Positions 15,891 to 23,554 of a stretch of 37,224 nucleotides of DNA are shown here, piece after piece. Position numbers and translations under genes: made by a program. The stretch is from Clostridia bacterium (GTDB lineage Bacteria; Bacillota; Clostridia; Oscillospirales; CAG-272), in the NCBI GenBank assembly GCA_017463665.1, contig JAFTOT010000084.1:1-37224 (forward strand), read 5' to 3'. Below the pieces are notes generated by a model. It worked only from the letters and a program-made list of their open reading frames with translations. It was not told where the DNA came from and searched no databases. Position 1 is the first letter of the stretch. Each line of letters opens with the position of its first letter.

Positions 15891-16764
15891 CGGTCTTCTC
15901 TCCCTTCTTTTTGCCTTTCTTTGCGAATTTCGGCATCCGCTTTGTCTGCACATCGCCGAGCAGGATATCGGTCAACTGTTTGCGCAGTGTGGAATAGTTC
16001 TGTCCGCCGAGCAGCTCACCGTCGATCGCCAGTGAGATCTCGCCCGTCTCCTCCGAGACGATGACGACGATCGCGTCGCTGACCTCGCTCATGCCGACAC
16101 CCGCGCGATGGCGCGTGCCCTTGTCCTTGCTGAGCTGCGAGTTTTGCGTCAGCGGCAGAAAGCATCCCGCCGCCGCAATGCGGTAGTCCGAAACGATGAC
16201 AGCGCCGTCGTGCAGCGACGCTTTGTTGAAGAAAATGTTTTTGAGCAGGCTCTGCGAAACGATCGCGTCAATCTGCACACCCGTTTTCATAATGTCGCCG
16301 AGCTTTGTCGAGCGCTCGATGACCATCAGCGCACCCGTGCGATCACGCGACATATCGCTCGCCGCGATGCAGATGTTGTCGATCACAGCGGTATGCGCCG
16401 CGATCTCCTTAGGCTCGCCAAGGTTCTTGATCGAGCGCAGCGGGTCGGCACCCACTTTTTCCAGCGCGGCGCGCAGCTCGGGCTGGAAAAGGATCATCAG
16501 CGCAATGAGTCCGACCTGGAAGAAGTTGTCGAGCAGAAAGCTGATCGCATGCATTTCCAGCAGCGCGGCGACCGTATACAGCACCACAAGCAGTCCGAGA
16601 CCGAGTGCGAGCTTGCCCGCGCGCCGATCACGGATGAAGCGGTAGACATAATAGAGCAGGATGGAAAGCACCGCGATATCAATAAAATCGACAAACGTCA
16701 TCGACATGATCTGTGCGCCGATGTTGTCGAAAAAGGTTTTCAGATAGGCAAGGATCGTCTGCAC
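15883..16764 (-). CDS. cdaA: diadenylate cyclase CdaA
   Basis: A 293-residue membrane diadenylate cyclase. Three N-terminal transmembrane helices (about residues 24-43, 50-70 and 74-95) precede the DAC domain, with the active-site DGA motif in LHDGAVIVSD (186-188) and the RHR motif in GTRHRAGVG (218-220). It makes cyclic di-AMP from two ATP, controlling potassium/osmolyte transport and wall homeostasis. The start is GTG 16764, chosen because GGAGGTG lies 6 nt upstream; an in-frame ATG at 16914 would add 50 unlikely residues. First gene of the operon with cdaR and the FAD dehydrogenase. Confidence 0.96.
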   Translation of the reverse strand: MQTILAYLKTFFDNIGAQIMSMTFVDFIDIAVLSILLYYVYRFIRDRRAGKLALGLGLLVVLYTVAALLEMHAISFLLDNFFQVGLIALMILFQPELRAALEKVGADPLRSIKNLGEPKEIAAHTAVIDNICIAASDMSRDRTGALMVIERSTKLGDIMKTGVQIDAIVSQSLLKNIFFNKASLHDGAVIVSDYRIAAAGCFLPLTQNSQLSKDKGTRHRAGVGMSEVSDAIVVIVSEETGEISLAIDGELLGGQNYSTLRKQLTDILLGDVQTKRMPKFAKKGKKKGEKTDG

Positions 16765-16848
16765 GAAAGCACCTCCACATGGTATTCTGCCGAAATATTT
16801 TTCCGCAAGAACGCGCGCGACGCGCGCGCGTATATTTATGCAAATTAT

Positions 16849-16877
16849 AGTATAGCATATTTGACGCGCACATACAA
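16849..16877 (-). promoter_or_regulatory. candidate promoter of cdaA operon
   Basis: On the minus strand TTGTAT (plus 16872-16877) and TATACT (plus 16849-16854) are 17 nt apart, about 85 nt upstream of the cdaA GTG. A TATAAT overlaps at 16844-16849. The region downstream has a run of alternating CG (GCGCGCGCG near 16812-16830). Confidence 0.5.
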
Positions 16878-16929
16878 GCGCATTTTTTGCTTTTCGCACA
16901 AATTTCACATACAATATTTTTCAAAAAAT

Positions 16930-16959
16930 GTGGCATATGGGAAAAATTCATGCTATACT
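16930..16959 (+). promoter_or_regulatory. candidate promoter of hydrolase-murF-ddl operon
   Basis: TATACT at 16954-16959 with a weak -35 (GTGGCA, 16930-16935, 18-nt spacing). It lies 31 nt before the hydrolase ATG and is divergent from the cdaA promoter. Confidence 0.5.
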
Positions 16960-16990
16960 GTAGGGTGAGTAATTATGTTCGGAGGTCGGC

Positions 16991-17758
16991 ATGGCGGAAA
17001 ACTACGGCGGAAAGATTGCATATTCGAGATACGGCAGCGGCGAAAAGCTGCTGGTGATCCTGCACGGCTGGGGCTGCAACAAGGAGATGTTTGCCCCCAT
17101 TGCCGAGCATCTGGCAAAACGCTATACCGTGGTGGTGCCCGACATGCCCGGCTGCGGCGAGAGCCCCGAGCCGCCCCGTCCCTTTTCGGTCGGCGACTAT
17201 GCCGAGCTGTATGCGGAATTTATAAAAAGTTTCGGTTTTGACTCGGTCTCGCTCATGGGACATTCCTACGGCGGACGCATCATTATCAAGCTGTTTTCGA
17301 TGGGAAGTCTCCCCTTTACGATCGAGCGCGTCTGCCTTGTGGATGCAGCAGGCATCCGACCCAAAAAGAGTCTCGGACAAAAGCTGTCGCTCCTTTGCTA
17401 CAAAGGCGGCAGAAAGATTTTGTCGCTCCCGCCGCTCCGAAAGCTTTTCCCGAATGCTGTGGAAAACTGGCGCAAAAAGCGCGGCTCCGCCGACTTCAAC
17501 GCGGCAAGCGAAGTGATGAAAAAAACGCTGGTGCTCGCGGTCAACGAAGACCTGACGAATTGTTTAAAAAATATCACTGCCCCCACCCTGCTCTTCTGGG
17601 GGGACAAGGACGACGCAACGCCGCTTTCGGATGCGAAGATCATGGAGAAAAAGATCCCCGACGCAGGACTCGTCGTGCTCACGGGCGGCAGTCACTTTTC
17701 CTTCCTCGAAAACACCCCCTACTTCCTCCGCGTCGCCGACGCATTTTTTGAGAATTAA
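16991..17758 (+). CDS. alpha/beta hydrolase
   Basis: A 255-residue alpha/beta-fold hydrolase with a complete apparent triad: nucleophile Ser92 in GHSYGG, an acid in WGDKDD (D205-D208) and His235 in GGSHFSF; the oxyanion motif is LHGWG (24-28). There is no signal peptide, so it is cytoplasmic. Substrate cannot be read from sequence. Its ATG follows a GGAGG-type site. It is the first gene of a plus-strand cluster leading to the MurF-like ligase and ddl. The pairing suggests, but does not prove, a link to wall precursor metabolism. Confidence 0.9.
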   Translation: MAENYGGKIAYSRYGSGEKLLVILHGWGCNKEMFAPIAEHLAKRYTVVVPDMPGCGESPEPPRPFSVGDYAELYAEFIKSFGFDSVSLMGHSYGGRIIIKLFSMGSLPFTIERVCLVDAAGIRPKKSLGQKLSLLCYKGGRKILSLPPLRKLFPNAVENWRKKRGSADFNAASEVMKKTLVLAVNEDLTNCLKNITAPTLLFWGDKDDATPLSDAKIMEKKIPDAGLVVLTGGSHFSFLENTPYFLRVADAFFEN

Positions 17759-17770
17759 AGGAAACTACCG

Positions 17771-18637
17771 ATGAAAGAGATCAAAAGCACCATTCACGCC
17801 AAAGATACCCCTATATCCGTGATCAGCAATGTCGGCAAGGACGATTACATTTCACTTACGGATATCGCGCGATACAAAAATCCGGAAGAACCGAATGTCG
17901 TTGTTGCAAATTGGATGCGGATCCGCAGCACGATCGAATTCCTTGGGTTATGGGAGCAATTCAACAATCCCGATTTTAAACCCCTCGAATTCGAGGGGTT
18001 TAAAATCGAATCCGGTGCAAATGCATTTACTTTATCCCCGCAAAAATGGATAAAATCGACGGGCGCCATCGGTATCGTTTCCAAGTCCGGGCGCTACGGC
18101 GGCGGCACCTTTGCGCACAAGGATATCGCCTTTGAATTTGCCTCTTGGGTATCGCCCGAGTTCAAGCTGTATGTCATTCAGGACTATCAGCGCCTGAAGC
18201 AAAGCGAAGCCTTTCGGAATTCGTTGGATTGGAGCGTCAAGCGGCTGCTGTCCAAAGCGAACTACCGTATACATACCGATGCAGTCAAAACGAATCTGAT
18301 CCCCCAAAATCTCTCCAAACAGCAAATCGGCTTCATCTACGCGGAGGAAGCCGATGTTCTCAACGTAGCATTGTTCGGCAAAACCGCCGCCGAGTGGCGC
18401 ACGGAAAATCCGAAAACCAAAGGGAACATGCGCGACTATGCCACGATCGAACAACTGCTCGTTCTGAGCAATTTGGAAAACCACAACGCACGGTTTATAG
18501 AAGAAGGCATCGAGCAAAGGGAACGGCTGCTGCGTCTGCGTGACATTGCCGTTGCGCAACTGCAACTTTTGACCGATAACAAAAGTGTTCGGCAGCTCGG
18601 CGAGTTAGAACAAAAGCATTTGACCGAAAAATCATAA
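17771..18637 (+). CDS. KilA-N domain protein
   Basis: A 288-residue KilA-N family protein. The N-terminal DNA-binding domain covers about residues 20-140 (DYISLTDIARYKN, then GGTFAHKDIAFEFASWVSPE). The C-terminal part has the family pattern RLLSKANYRIHTDAVKTNLI, YAEEADVLNVALFGKTAAEW and TKGNMRDYATIEQLLVLSNL. KilA-N proteins occur in phages and mobile DNA and as scattered chromosomal genes; their role is mostly unknown. It sits 12 nt after the hydrolase stop and 14 nt before the ligase start, with its own AAAGGAAA site. Base composition is clearly less GC-rich than both neighbours, suggesting transfer. A 38-bp perfect DNA palindrome lies in codons 67-80. Confidence 0.93.
   Translation: MKEIKSTIHAKDTPISVISNVGKDDYISLTDIARYKNPEEPNVVVANWMRIRSTIEFLGLWEQFNNPDFKPLEFEGFKIESGANAFTLSPQKWIKSTGAIGIVSKSGRYGGGTFAHKDIAFEFASWVSPEFKLYVIQDYQRLKQSEAFRNSLDWSVKRLLSKANYRIHTDAVKTNLIPQNLSKQQIGFIYAEEADVLNVALFGKTAAEWRTENPKTKGNMRDYATIEQLLVLSNLENHNARFIEEGIEQRERLLRLRDIAVAQLQLLTDNKSVRQLGELEQKHLTEKS
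17971..18008. repeat. 38-bp perfect palindrome inside KilA-N gene
   Basis: The left half CGATTTTAAACCCCTCGAA is followed immediately by its exact reverse complement, with no loop. The centre falls between codons Glu73 and Phe74, so the two arms encode related peptides (DFKPLE and FEGFKI). In mRNA it would form a stem of about 17 bp. Confidence 0.98.
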
Positions 18638-18651
18638 AAAAGAGGTAACCT

Positions 18652-20211
18652 ATGGAAATTTCCGCACAGATTCTTGCACTGGTTTGTCTTGCGTTTTTTG
18701 CCGCACTGTGCGTGCGATACTTCACACACATGTTTCAGCTCAATTCCTATACCGAAAAGGTGCAGCTCTCCTGGATGCAGAAAAATCTTCTGCGCCTTGT
18801 GCCCTGCATCCTCCTTTTCGTGTTCGCGATCGTCTGCGCGTTTGTGAAAGCAAGAAGCTTTACCTACGCCTATCTGCTGTTCGCGCTCGTTGCGCTGCTC
18901 CTTTCGCTGCTCTACTATCCGCGAAAGGCGAAAAAACCGCTTGCCTACACCGCACGTGTCAAGCGGCTGCTGATCACCTACGCGCTGCTGACTTTGCTTG
19001 TCGGCGCGCTCGCCGTTCTGCTCGGCGGCACGGGCACCTTTGTGCTGCTCGGACTTGCGGCGGCAGCAACGCCCCTTACCCTCCTGCTTGCCAATATCTG
19101 CAATGCGCCGATCGAAAAGGCGGTGCGTAACTACTACATCCGCGATGCCAAAAAGATGCTCGCCTCGCATAAGCGCCTGCGCATCATCGGCATCACCGGC
19201 TCGTTCGGCAAGACCTCGGTAAAATACTACCTCACTGCCCTGCTCGGTGCAAAATACAACGTACTGATGACGCCCGAGAGCTACAACACGCCGATGGGCG
19301 TGGTAAAGACCATCCGCTCCTCGCTCCGCGCGACGCACGACATCTTCGTGTGCGAAATGGGCGCAAAATACGTCGGCGATATTCAGGAGCTCTGCGACAT
19401 CGTGCACCCCGAAAACGGCATCGTGACCTCGATCGGTCAGCAGCACCTCGAGAGCTTCGGCAGTGTCGAAAACATTATCAAGACAAAATACGAGCTTGCG
19501 GACGCGCTCCCGAAAAGCGGCAAGCTGTACATCAATATTTCGAGCGACACCGTGAACAAAAACCGCCCGTCCCGCGCGGCGGTGACCTACGGTCTCTTCC
19601 CCGACGCCGACTATTATGCGTCCGACATCTCGGTGTCGAGTGCGGGTACGACCTTCACCCTCTGCCACGGCGAGGAGAAACAGCAGTACACCACGCGGCT
19701 CATCGGCGAGTCGAACGTAGTCAACATCGTGGGCGCGATCGCGGCGGCAAGCGATGCCTACGGCATCCCGCTTTGCGAGCTGAAAGGCGCCGTGGCATCG
19801 CTCAAATGCGTGCCGCACCGCATGGAACTGCTCGACCGCGGCAATATGATCATCATTGACGATGCGTTCAACTCCAACCCCGCGGGCGCGGCGGCGGCAC
19901 TGCGCACGGTGGCGCTGTTCGACGCGGTCAAGATCATCATCACCCCCGGCATGATCGAGCTTGGCGCAAAGTCGGACGCGCTCAACGCCGAGCTTGGCAA
20001 AAACGCGGCATCCGTCTGCGACTGGATCGTGGCGGTGGGCGAAAAGCAGGCGAAACCGATCGTAAAAGGCGCGAAAGACGCAGGCTTTGACAAGAATCGC
20101 ATCCACGTAGCAAAGACCTTCAACGAGGCGATGGACTTCGTCCGCGCGATCGACCCCGCAGGCAAGAAAAAAGTCATTCTGCTCGAAAACGACCTGCCCG
20201 ATAATTTTTAA
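18652..20211 (+). CDS. membrane-anchored MurF-like Mur ligase
   Basis: A 519-residue protein with five predicted transmembrane segments in the first 150 residues (about 5-24, 48-66, 69-90, 105-125 and 127-149) followed by Mur ligase central and C-terminal domains: ATP-binding GITGSFGKTSVK (180-191), FVCEMGAKYVGDI, IGQQHLESFGS, GESNVVNIVGAIAAA and IIDDAFNSNPAG (MurF-type DDxxNxNP). MurF adds D-Ala-D-Ala to UDP-MurNAc-tripeptide. The usual MurF N-terminal substrate domain is missing, replaced by membrane helices. Directly followed by ddl (27 nt), which makes the dipeptide, supporting MurF activity. The ribosome site is AAGAGGT. Confidence 0.88.
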   Translation: MEISAQILALVCLAFFAALCVRYFTHMFQLNSYTEKVQLSWMQKNLLRLVPCILLFVFAIVCAFVKARSFTYAYLLFALVALLLSLLYYPRKAKKPLAYTARVKRLLITYALLTLLVGALAVLLGGTGTFVLLGLAAAATPLTLLLANICNAPIEKAVRNYYIRDAKKMLASHKRLRIIGITGSFGKTSVKYYLTALLGAKYNVLMTPESYNTPMGVVKTIRSSLRATHDIFVCEMGAKYVGDIQELCDIVHPENGIVTSIGQQHLESFGSVENIIKTKYELADALPKSGKLYINISSDTVNKNRPSRAAVTYGLFPDADYYASDISVSSAGTTFTLCHGEEKQQYTTRLIGESNVVNIVGAIAAASDAYGIPLCELKGAVASLKCVPHRMELLDRGNMIIIDDAFNSNPAGAAAALRTVALFDAVKIIITPGMIELGAKSDALNAELGKNAASVCDWIVAVGEKQAKPIVKGAKDAGFDKNRIHVAKTFNEAMDFVRAIDPAGKKKVILLENDLPDNF

Positions 20212-20238
20212 AAAATCAACCAAACGAGGTAATACCAT

Positions 20239-21420
20239 ATGAAAATTCAACTCGGCGTACTCTACGGCGGCAACTCCACCGAGCATGAGATCTCGGTGAT
20301 CTCGGCGGTGCAGGCGATGCTCTCGCTCGACCGCGAAAAATATGACGTGGTACCGCTCTACATCACAAAAGACAGCCGCTTTTTCACAGGCGAAGCGCTG
20401 TTCACCATCGAAAACTACAAGGACATCCCCGCGCTGCTGAAGCAGTGCACCGAGGTGATCCTCGTCAAGGAAAACGACATTGCGGGCATCTACAAATTCC
20501 CGCCGAAGGCGTTTGGCAAGAACCGCATCGGGCACATCGACATCGCATTTCCGATCGTGCACGGCACGAACACCGAAGACGGCGTACTGGCGGGCTACAT
20601 AGAAATGCTCGGTCTGCCCTACGTCGGCTGCGACGTGGCATCGAGCGCACTCGGCATGGATAAATTCGCCATGAAAGCGATCTTCCGTGCGTACGGCATC
20701 CCCGTGCTCGAAAGCAAGCTGTACACGACGAAGGATCACGAGGACGCAGACGCGCTGCTCGACCGCGTCGAGGATGCGTTCACCTATCCCGTGATCGTAA
20801 AGCCCGTCAACCTCGGTTCCTCCATCGGCATTTCGGTGGCGGCGGATCGTGACGCACTGCGAAAGTCGCTCGACACCGCGTTCTCCTTTGCCGAAGTGGT
20901 ACTGGTCGAGCGTGCGATCACGAATCTGCGCGAGATCAACTGCTCGGTGCTCGGCGACCGCTTTAACGCCGAAGCATCCGAGTGCGAGGAGCCGATGGCG
21001 GCGGACGAGATCCTCTCCTTTGAGGACAAATACATCGCGGGTGCCAAGGACGGCGGCGCAAAGGGCATGGCAAGCGTCAAGCGCAAGATCCCCGCGCCCA
21101 TCTCCGACGAGCAGCGCACCGAGATCCGCGAAATGGCTGTCAAGGCGTTCAAGGCGCTCGGCTGCTCAGGCGTTGCGCGCATCGACTTTATGATCGACGG
21201 CGACGAAAACAAGCTCTACTTAAACGAGATCAACACCATTCCGGGTTCCCTCTCCTTCTATCTGTGGGAACCGCTCGGCGTGAAGTACACCGACCTGCTC
21301 GACCGCATGATCGAGCTCGGCATGAAGCGCCACCGCGCACGCAAGAACCTCACCTTCTCCTTTGAGAGCAATGTCCTCTCGGGCATCCACCTCGGCGGCA
21401 CCAAGGGCAGCAAAATGTAA
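20239..21420 (+). CDS. ddl: D-alanine--D-alanine ligase
   Basis: A 393-residue ATP-grasp ligase. N-terminal VLYGGNSTEHEISVISA, FPIVHGTNTEDG (canonical Ddl has HGxxGEDG, so the loop differs), ATP-grasp motifs YPVIVKPVNLGSSIGIS and the metal-binding LYLNEINTIPGS. The omega-loop region reads FEDKYIAGAKDGGAKGMASV before RKIPAPIS; Tyr in DKY is retained, and the loop is longer than in E. coli DdlB. It joins two D-Ala for the wall precursor and lies directly after the MurF-like gene. D-Ala-D-Lac activity cannot be excluded from sequence but nothing else in the window suggests a van cluster. Confidence 0.93.
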   Translation: MKIQLGVLYGGNSTEHEISVISAVQAMLSLDREKYDVVPLYITKDSRFFTGEALFTIENYKDIPALLKQCTEVILVKENDIAGIYKFPPKAFGKNRIGHIDIAFPIVHGTNTEDGVLAGYIEMLGLPYVGCDVASSALGMDKFAMKAIFRAYGIPVLESKLYTTKDHEDADALLDRVEDAFTYPVIVKPVNLGSSIGISVAADRDALRKSLDTAFSFAEVVLVERAITNLREINCSVLGDRFNAEASECEEPMAADEILSFEDKYIAGAKDGGAKGMASVKRKIPAPISDEQRTEIREMAVKAFKALGCSGVARIDFMIDGDENKLYLNEINTIPGSLSFYLWEPLGVKYTDLLDRMIELGMKRHRARKNLTFSFESNVLSGIHLGGTKGSKM

Positions 21421-21430
21421 GAAGCAATGC

Positions 21431-21487
21431 GGGGAAACCTTTTGTGTACAAAAGGTTTCCCCGCCCCTTTCCAAAAAACTTTTAAAG
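21431..21487 (+). terminator. long hairpin after ddl (element H2)
   Basis: A 15-bp perfect stem (GGGGAAACCTTTTGT, 2-nt centre) spans 21431-21462, 10 nt after the ddl stop. It is followed by CGCCCCTTTCCAAAAAACTTTT, a stretch which reversed resembles the sequence beside the hairpin at 13010. It is likely a transcription end for ddl, although the lipoprotein gene starts only 36 nt later. Confidence 0.55.
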
Positions 21488-21497
21488 GAAGTGCGCT

Positions 21498-22328
21498 ATG
21501 AAAAAATTTTCTTTGCTCCTTGGTCTGCTGGCGCTGCTGCTTTGTGGTTGTGTGGTAAAGCCGCCGGCGGTAACCACAGATACACAGCCAACCGAAACGA
21601 CCAACATCCCCGAAACCACCGCAGAGACAGACATACCGCGCTATACGGTCGCGATGAACCGGGAAACGCTGGACAAATTTTTAGAAAGCATCCAGAAAAA
21701 GGCGCTGGCAGGTGAGAGCTATCCGCAGGTATATGACATCGTCGCCGAGGAAGACAGCGAGATCATACTGCGGATACACTGCATCCAAAGCGACGGCTTT
21801 GCCGACAATGTCCTCACGCAGGTGACCTATCACGACACGACCTATGCTGTGAAGATCGCCGCGTTTGCAGGTGTCTCTTTAGACATCCTGTATACACCCG
21901 ACCTGCTCATCTTCGGAGAGCACGGCGGCAGTGGGCCGGGTGAACGGTTCTGCCTTTTCTACGACGGCGGCATGTGCGGTTACGACGGCAAAGAATTACT
22001 GCTCGACGGTGTCAACGACGAAGTGGTGAAAGCGCTGCGCGCACCGGCGCTGGACTTCACCGTAAAAGACGGCGTATTGCACTATGCAAAGTACTATGAC
22101 CACGGCGTTTACCAAGCCATTCCGCTTATCCTCGAGTATGCCGACAGACCCGATGCGCTCTACAGCGAGGAAGGCATTCTCTCCTTTGCGGACGGCAAGC
22201 TGACAATGACGGTCGAAAAGTCTACGACGATGGAAGAATTCTTTGCCGAGCGGTACTATGCGGATTACAACGTCACAAACTTTGCCGACCTCATGCAAGC
22301 ATTAAAAGATAGTCTGAAACCGAATTGA
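21498..22328 (+). CDS. lipoprotein of unknown function
   Basis: A 276-residue predicted lipoprotein: MKKFSLLLGLLALLLCGC gives a signal peptide with lipobox L-C-G-Cys18. A Thr/Pro-rich linker (about residues 22-45) then leads to a globular domain without a motif I recognise. It would be anchored to the outer face of the membrane. AAAGGAAG precedes the ATG. A strong terminator follows 10 nt after the stop, so it is either the last gene of the ddl operon or monocistronic. The repeated tyrosine/acidic pattern gives no function. Confidence 0.85.
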   Translation: MKKFSLLLGLLALLLCGCVVKPPAVTTDTQPTETTNIPETTAETDIPRYTVAMNRETLDKFLESIQKKALAGESYPQVYDIVAEEDSEIILRIHCIQSDGFADNVLTQVTYHDTTYAVKIAAFAGVSLDILYTPDLLIFGEHGGSGPGERFCLFYDGGMCGYDGKELLLDGVNDEVVKALRAPALDFTVKDGVLHYAKYYDHGVYQAIPLILEYADRPDALYSEEGILSFADGKLTMTVEKSTTMEEFFAERYYADYNVTNFADLMQALKDSLKPN

Positions 22329-22338
22329 AGCCATGTAG

Positions 22339-22373
22339 AAGCAAGCCTCGGCGAATTTCGCCGAGGCTTGCTT
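22339..22373 (+). terminator. 16-bp stem terminator after lipoprotein gene
   Basis: AAGCAAGCCTCGGCGA pairs exactly with the downstream arm around loop ATT, starting 11 nt past the stop. The tail is short on U (TTGGTTATT), but stem strength and position argue for termination. Confidence 0.75.
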
Positions 22374-22402
22374 TGGTTATTGAGCAGTAGCGACAAATCA
22401 AC

Positions 22403-22474
22403 TGTAGGGCGCGACGTCCTCGACGCGCCGTTTTACTACGGTTCATGCGGCGCGTCGGGACGTCGCGCCCTACA
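22403..22474. repeat. GTAGGGC-ended hairpin element G3
   Basis: Ends TGTAGGGCGCGACGTCC (22403-22419) and its exact complement (22458-22474) give a 17-bp stem that continues, after one bulged T, through CGACGCGCCG for 27 paired bases in all, closed by a 17-nt loop. The 72-bp unit has no coding content. Confidence 0.9.
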
Positions 22475-22597
22475 ATGTGACTGTACAGCCTTCGCTCACA
22501 TGACCGCGCCTCCCCCCTTGCCGACGCTCCACGTTTTTCCATATACAAAATTGCATTTATTTTTCAAAAACTATCGACTACGGGCGGTGGTTTATGA

Positions 22598-22619
22598 TAT
22601 ACTTACTATATATAAGTAT
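22598..22619 (+). promoter_or_regulatory. candidate promoter and inverted repeat before rluA-type gene
   Basis: TATACT (22598-22603) with a weak -35 TCGACT 18 nt upstream (22574-22579). The -10 overlaps an inverted repeat, ATACTTA and TAAGTAT separated by 7 nt (22599-22619), a possible operator. Confidence 0.4.
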
Positions 22620-22642
22620 ATGTATAGTGAAAAAGTGTGCCT

Positions 22643-23554
22643 ATGGATTTTATCGCGGACAGAGAATATGACGGAAAACGGCTGAAGGATTTTCTTTTCA
22701 GGCGGCTTTTTCTGTCACGGGCGATCGTCACCGACCTGAAGCATCGGGACGGCATCGCCGTCGGCGGCGAGAGCGTCACCGTGCGGCACATCCTCGCGGC
22801 AGGCGACATCGTTTCCCTCGCGATCGAGGACACGGACGCCGACTGCGATCCGTCGCTCGAAGGACGTGATCTGCCGCTCGACATTCTCTATGAGGACGAG
22901 CACATCCTCGCCGTGAACAAACCGCCCTACATGCCGACGCACCTCTCGCACGGGCACCGCGCCGACACGCTGGCAAACGCGCTGAAAGCCGAATTCGACC
23001 GCCGCGGCGTTCCCTTTGTGATGCGGGCGGTGAACCGCCTCGACTGCGACACCAGCGGCATCGTGCTGATCGCGAAAAACCGCTATGCTGCCGACCGCTT
23101 TGCCAAAACGAATCCCGAGCTGCACTACAAAAAGCTCTACACCGCCATCTGCCAGGGCGAAGTGCCGCCCGAGGGCGAGATCACGGGATACATCCGCCGT
23201 CTCGGCGACAGCATCATCACCCGCGCCGTCTTTGCCACGGGTAAGGAAAGCGAGTTTGCGCACACGCGCTTTGCCCGTTTGGAGACCGTGGGAGACATCT
23301 CGGTGGTACGCTGCGAACCGATCACAGGGCGCACGCATCAGCTCCGCGTGCATCTCGCATCCATCGGGCATCCCATCGTCGGCGACGATCTGTACGGCGG
23401 CGGCTTCGCCCTGCAAAGACAGGCACTGCACGCCGGGATCCTCGCCTTTGACCACCCGTTTACGAAAGCGCACATCGAGCTGCATGCACCGCTGCCGCAG
23501 GACATGGCAGACTTCCTCTCTGCCAAAAGAAAGGGACATACCCATGAAAGCTAA
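22643..23554 (+). CDS. RluA-family 23S/tRNA pseudouridine synthase
   Basis: A 303-residue protein with an N-terminal S4-like segment (about residues 8-60; GKRLKDFLFRRLFLSRAIVT and DGIAVGGESV) and an RluA catalytic domain: LDILYEDEHILAVNKPPYMP, VNRLDCDTSGIVL (catalytic Asp134) and EPITGRTHQLRVHLASIGHP with IVGDDLYGG. It isomerises uridines in rRNA or tRNA; the site cannot be predicted. The start is either ATG 22643 or GTG 22637; the ribosome site is poor, and I chose ATG. The 3' end overlaps the DUF3810 gene by 11 nt. Confidence 0.92.
   Translation: MDFIADREYDGKRLKDFLFRRLFLSRAIVTDLKHRDGIAVGGESVTVRHILAAGDIVSLAIEDTDADCDPSLEGRDLPLDILYEDEHILAVNKPPYMPTHLSHGHRADTLANALKAEFDRRGVPFVMRAVNRLDCDTSGIVLIAKNRYAADRFAKTNPELHYKKLYTAICQGEVPPEGEITGYIRRLGDSIITRAVFATGKESEFAHTRFARLETVGDISVVRCEPITGRTHQLRVHLASIGHPIVGDDLYGGGFALQRQALHAGILAFDHPFTKAHIELHAPLPQDMADFLSAKRKGHTHES

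Noticed and set aside
18436-20739. 767-codon open frame on the minus strand
   Set aside because: Antisense to three plus-strand genes (KilA-N, MurF-like, ddl) with good ribosome sites; shadow.
20239-21420. Vancomycin-resistance D-Ala-D-Lac ligase
   Set aside because: No vanH or vanX partner nearby, and the gene is placed directly after a MurF-like gene as for housekeeping ddl.
23085-23543. Extended N-terminus of the DUF3810 protein
   Set aside because: The extra codons overlap the pseudouridine synthase in another frame; a ribosome site precedes ATG 23544.
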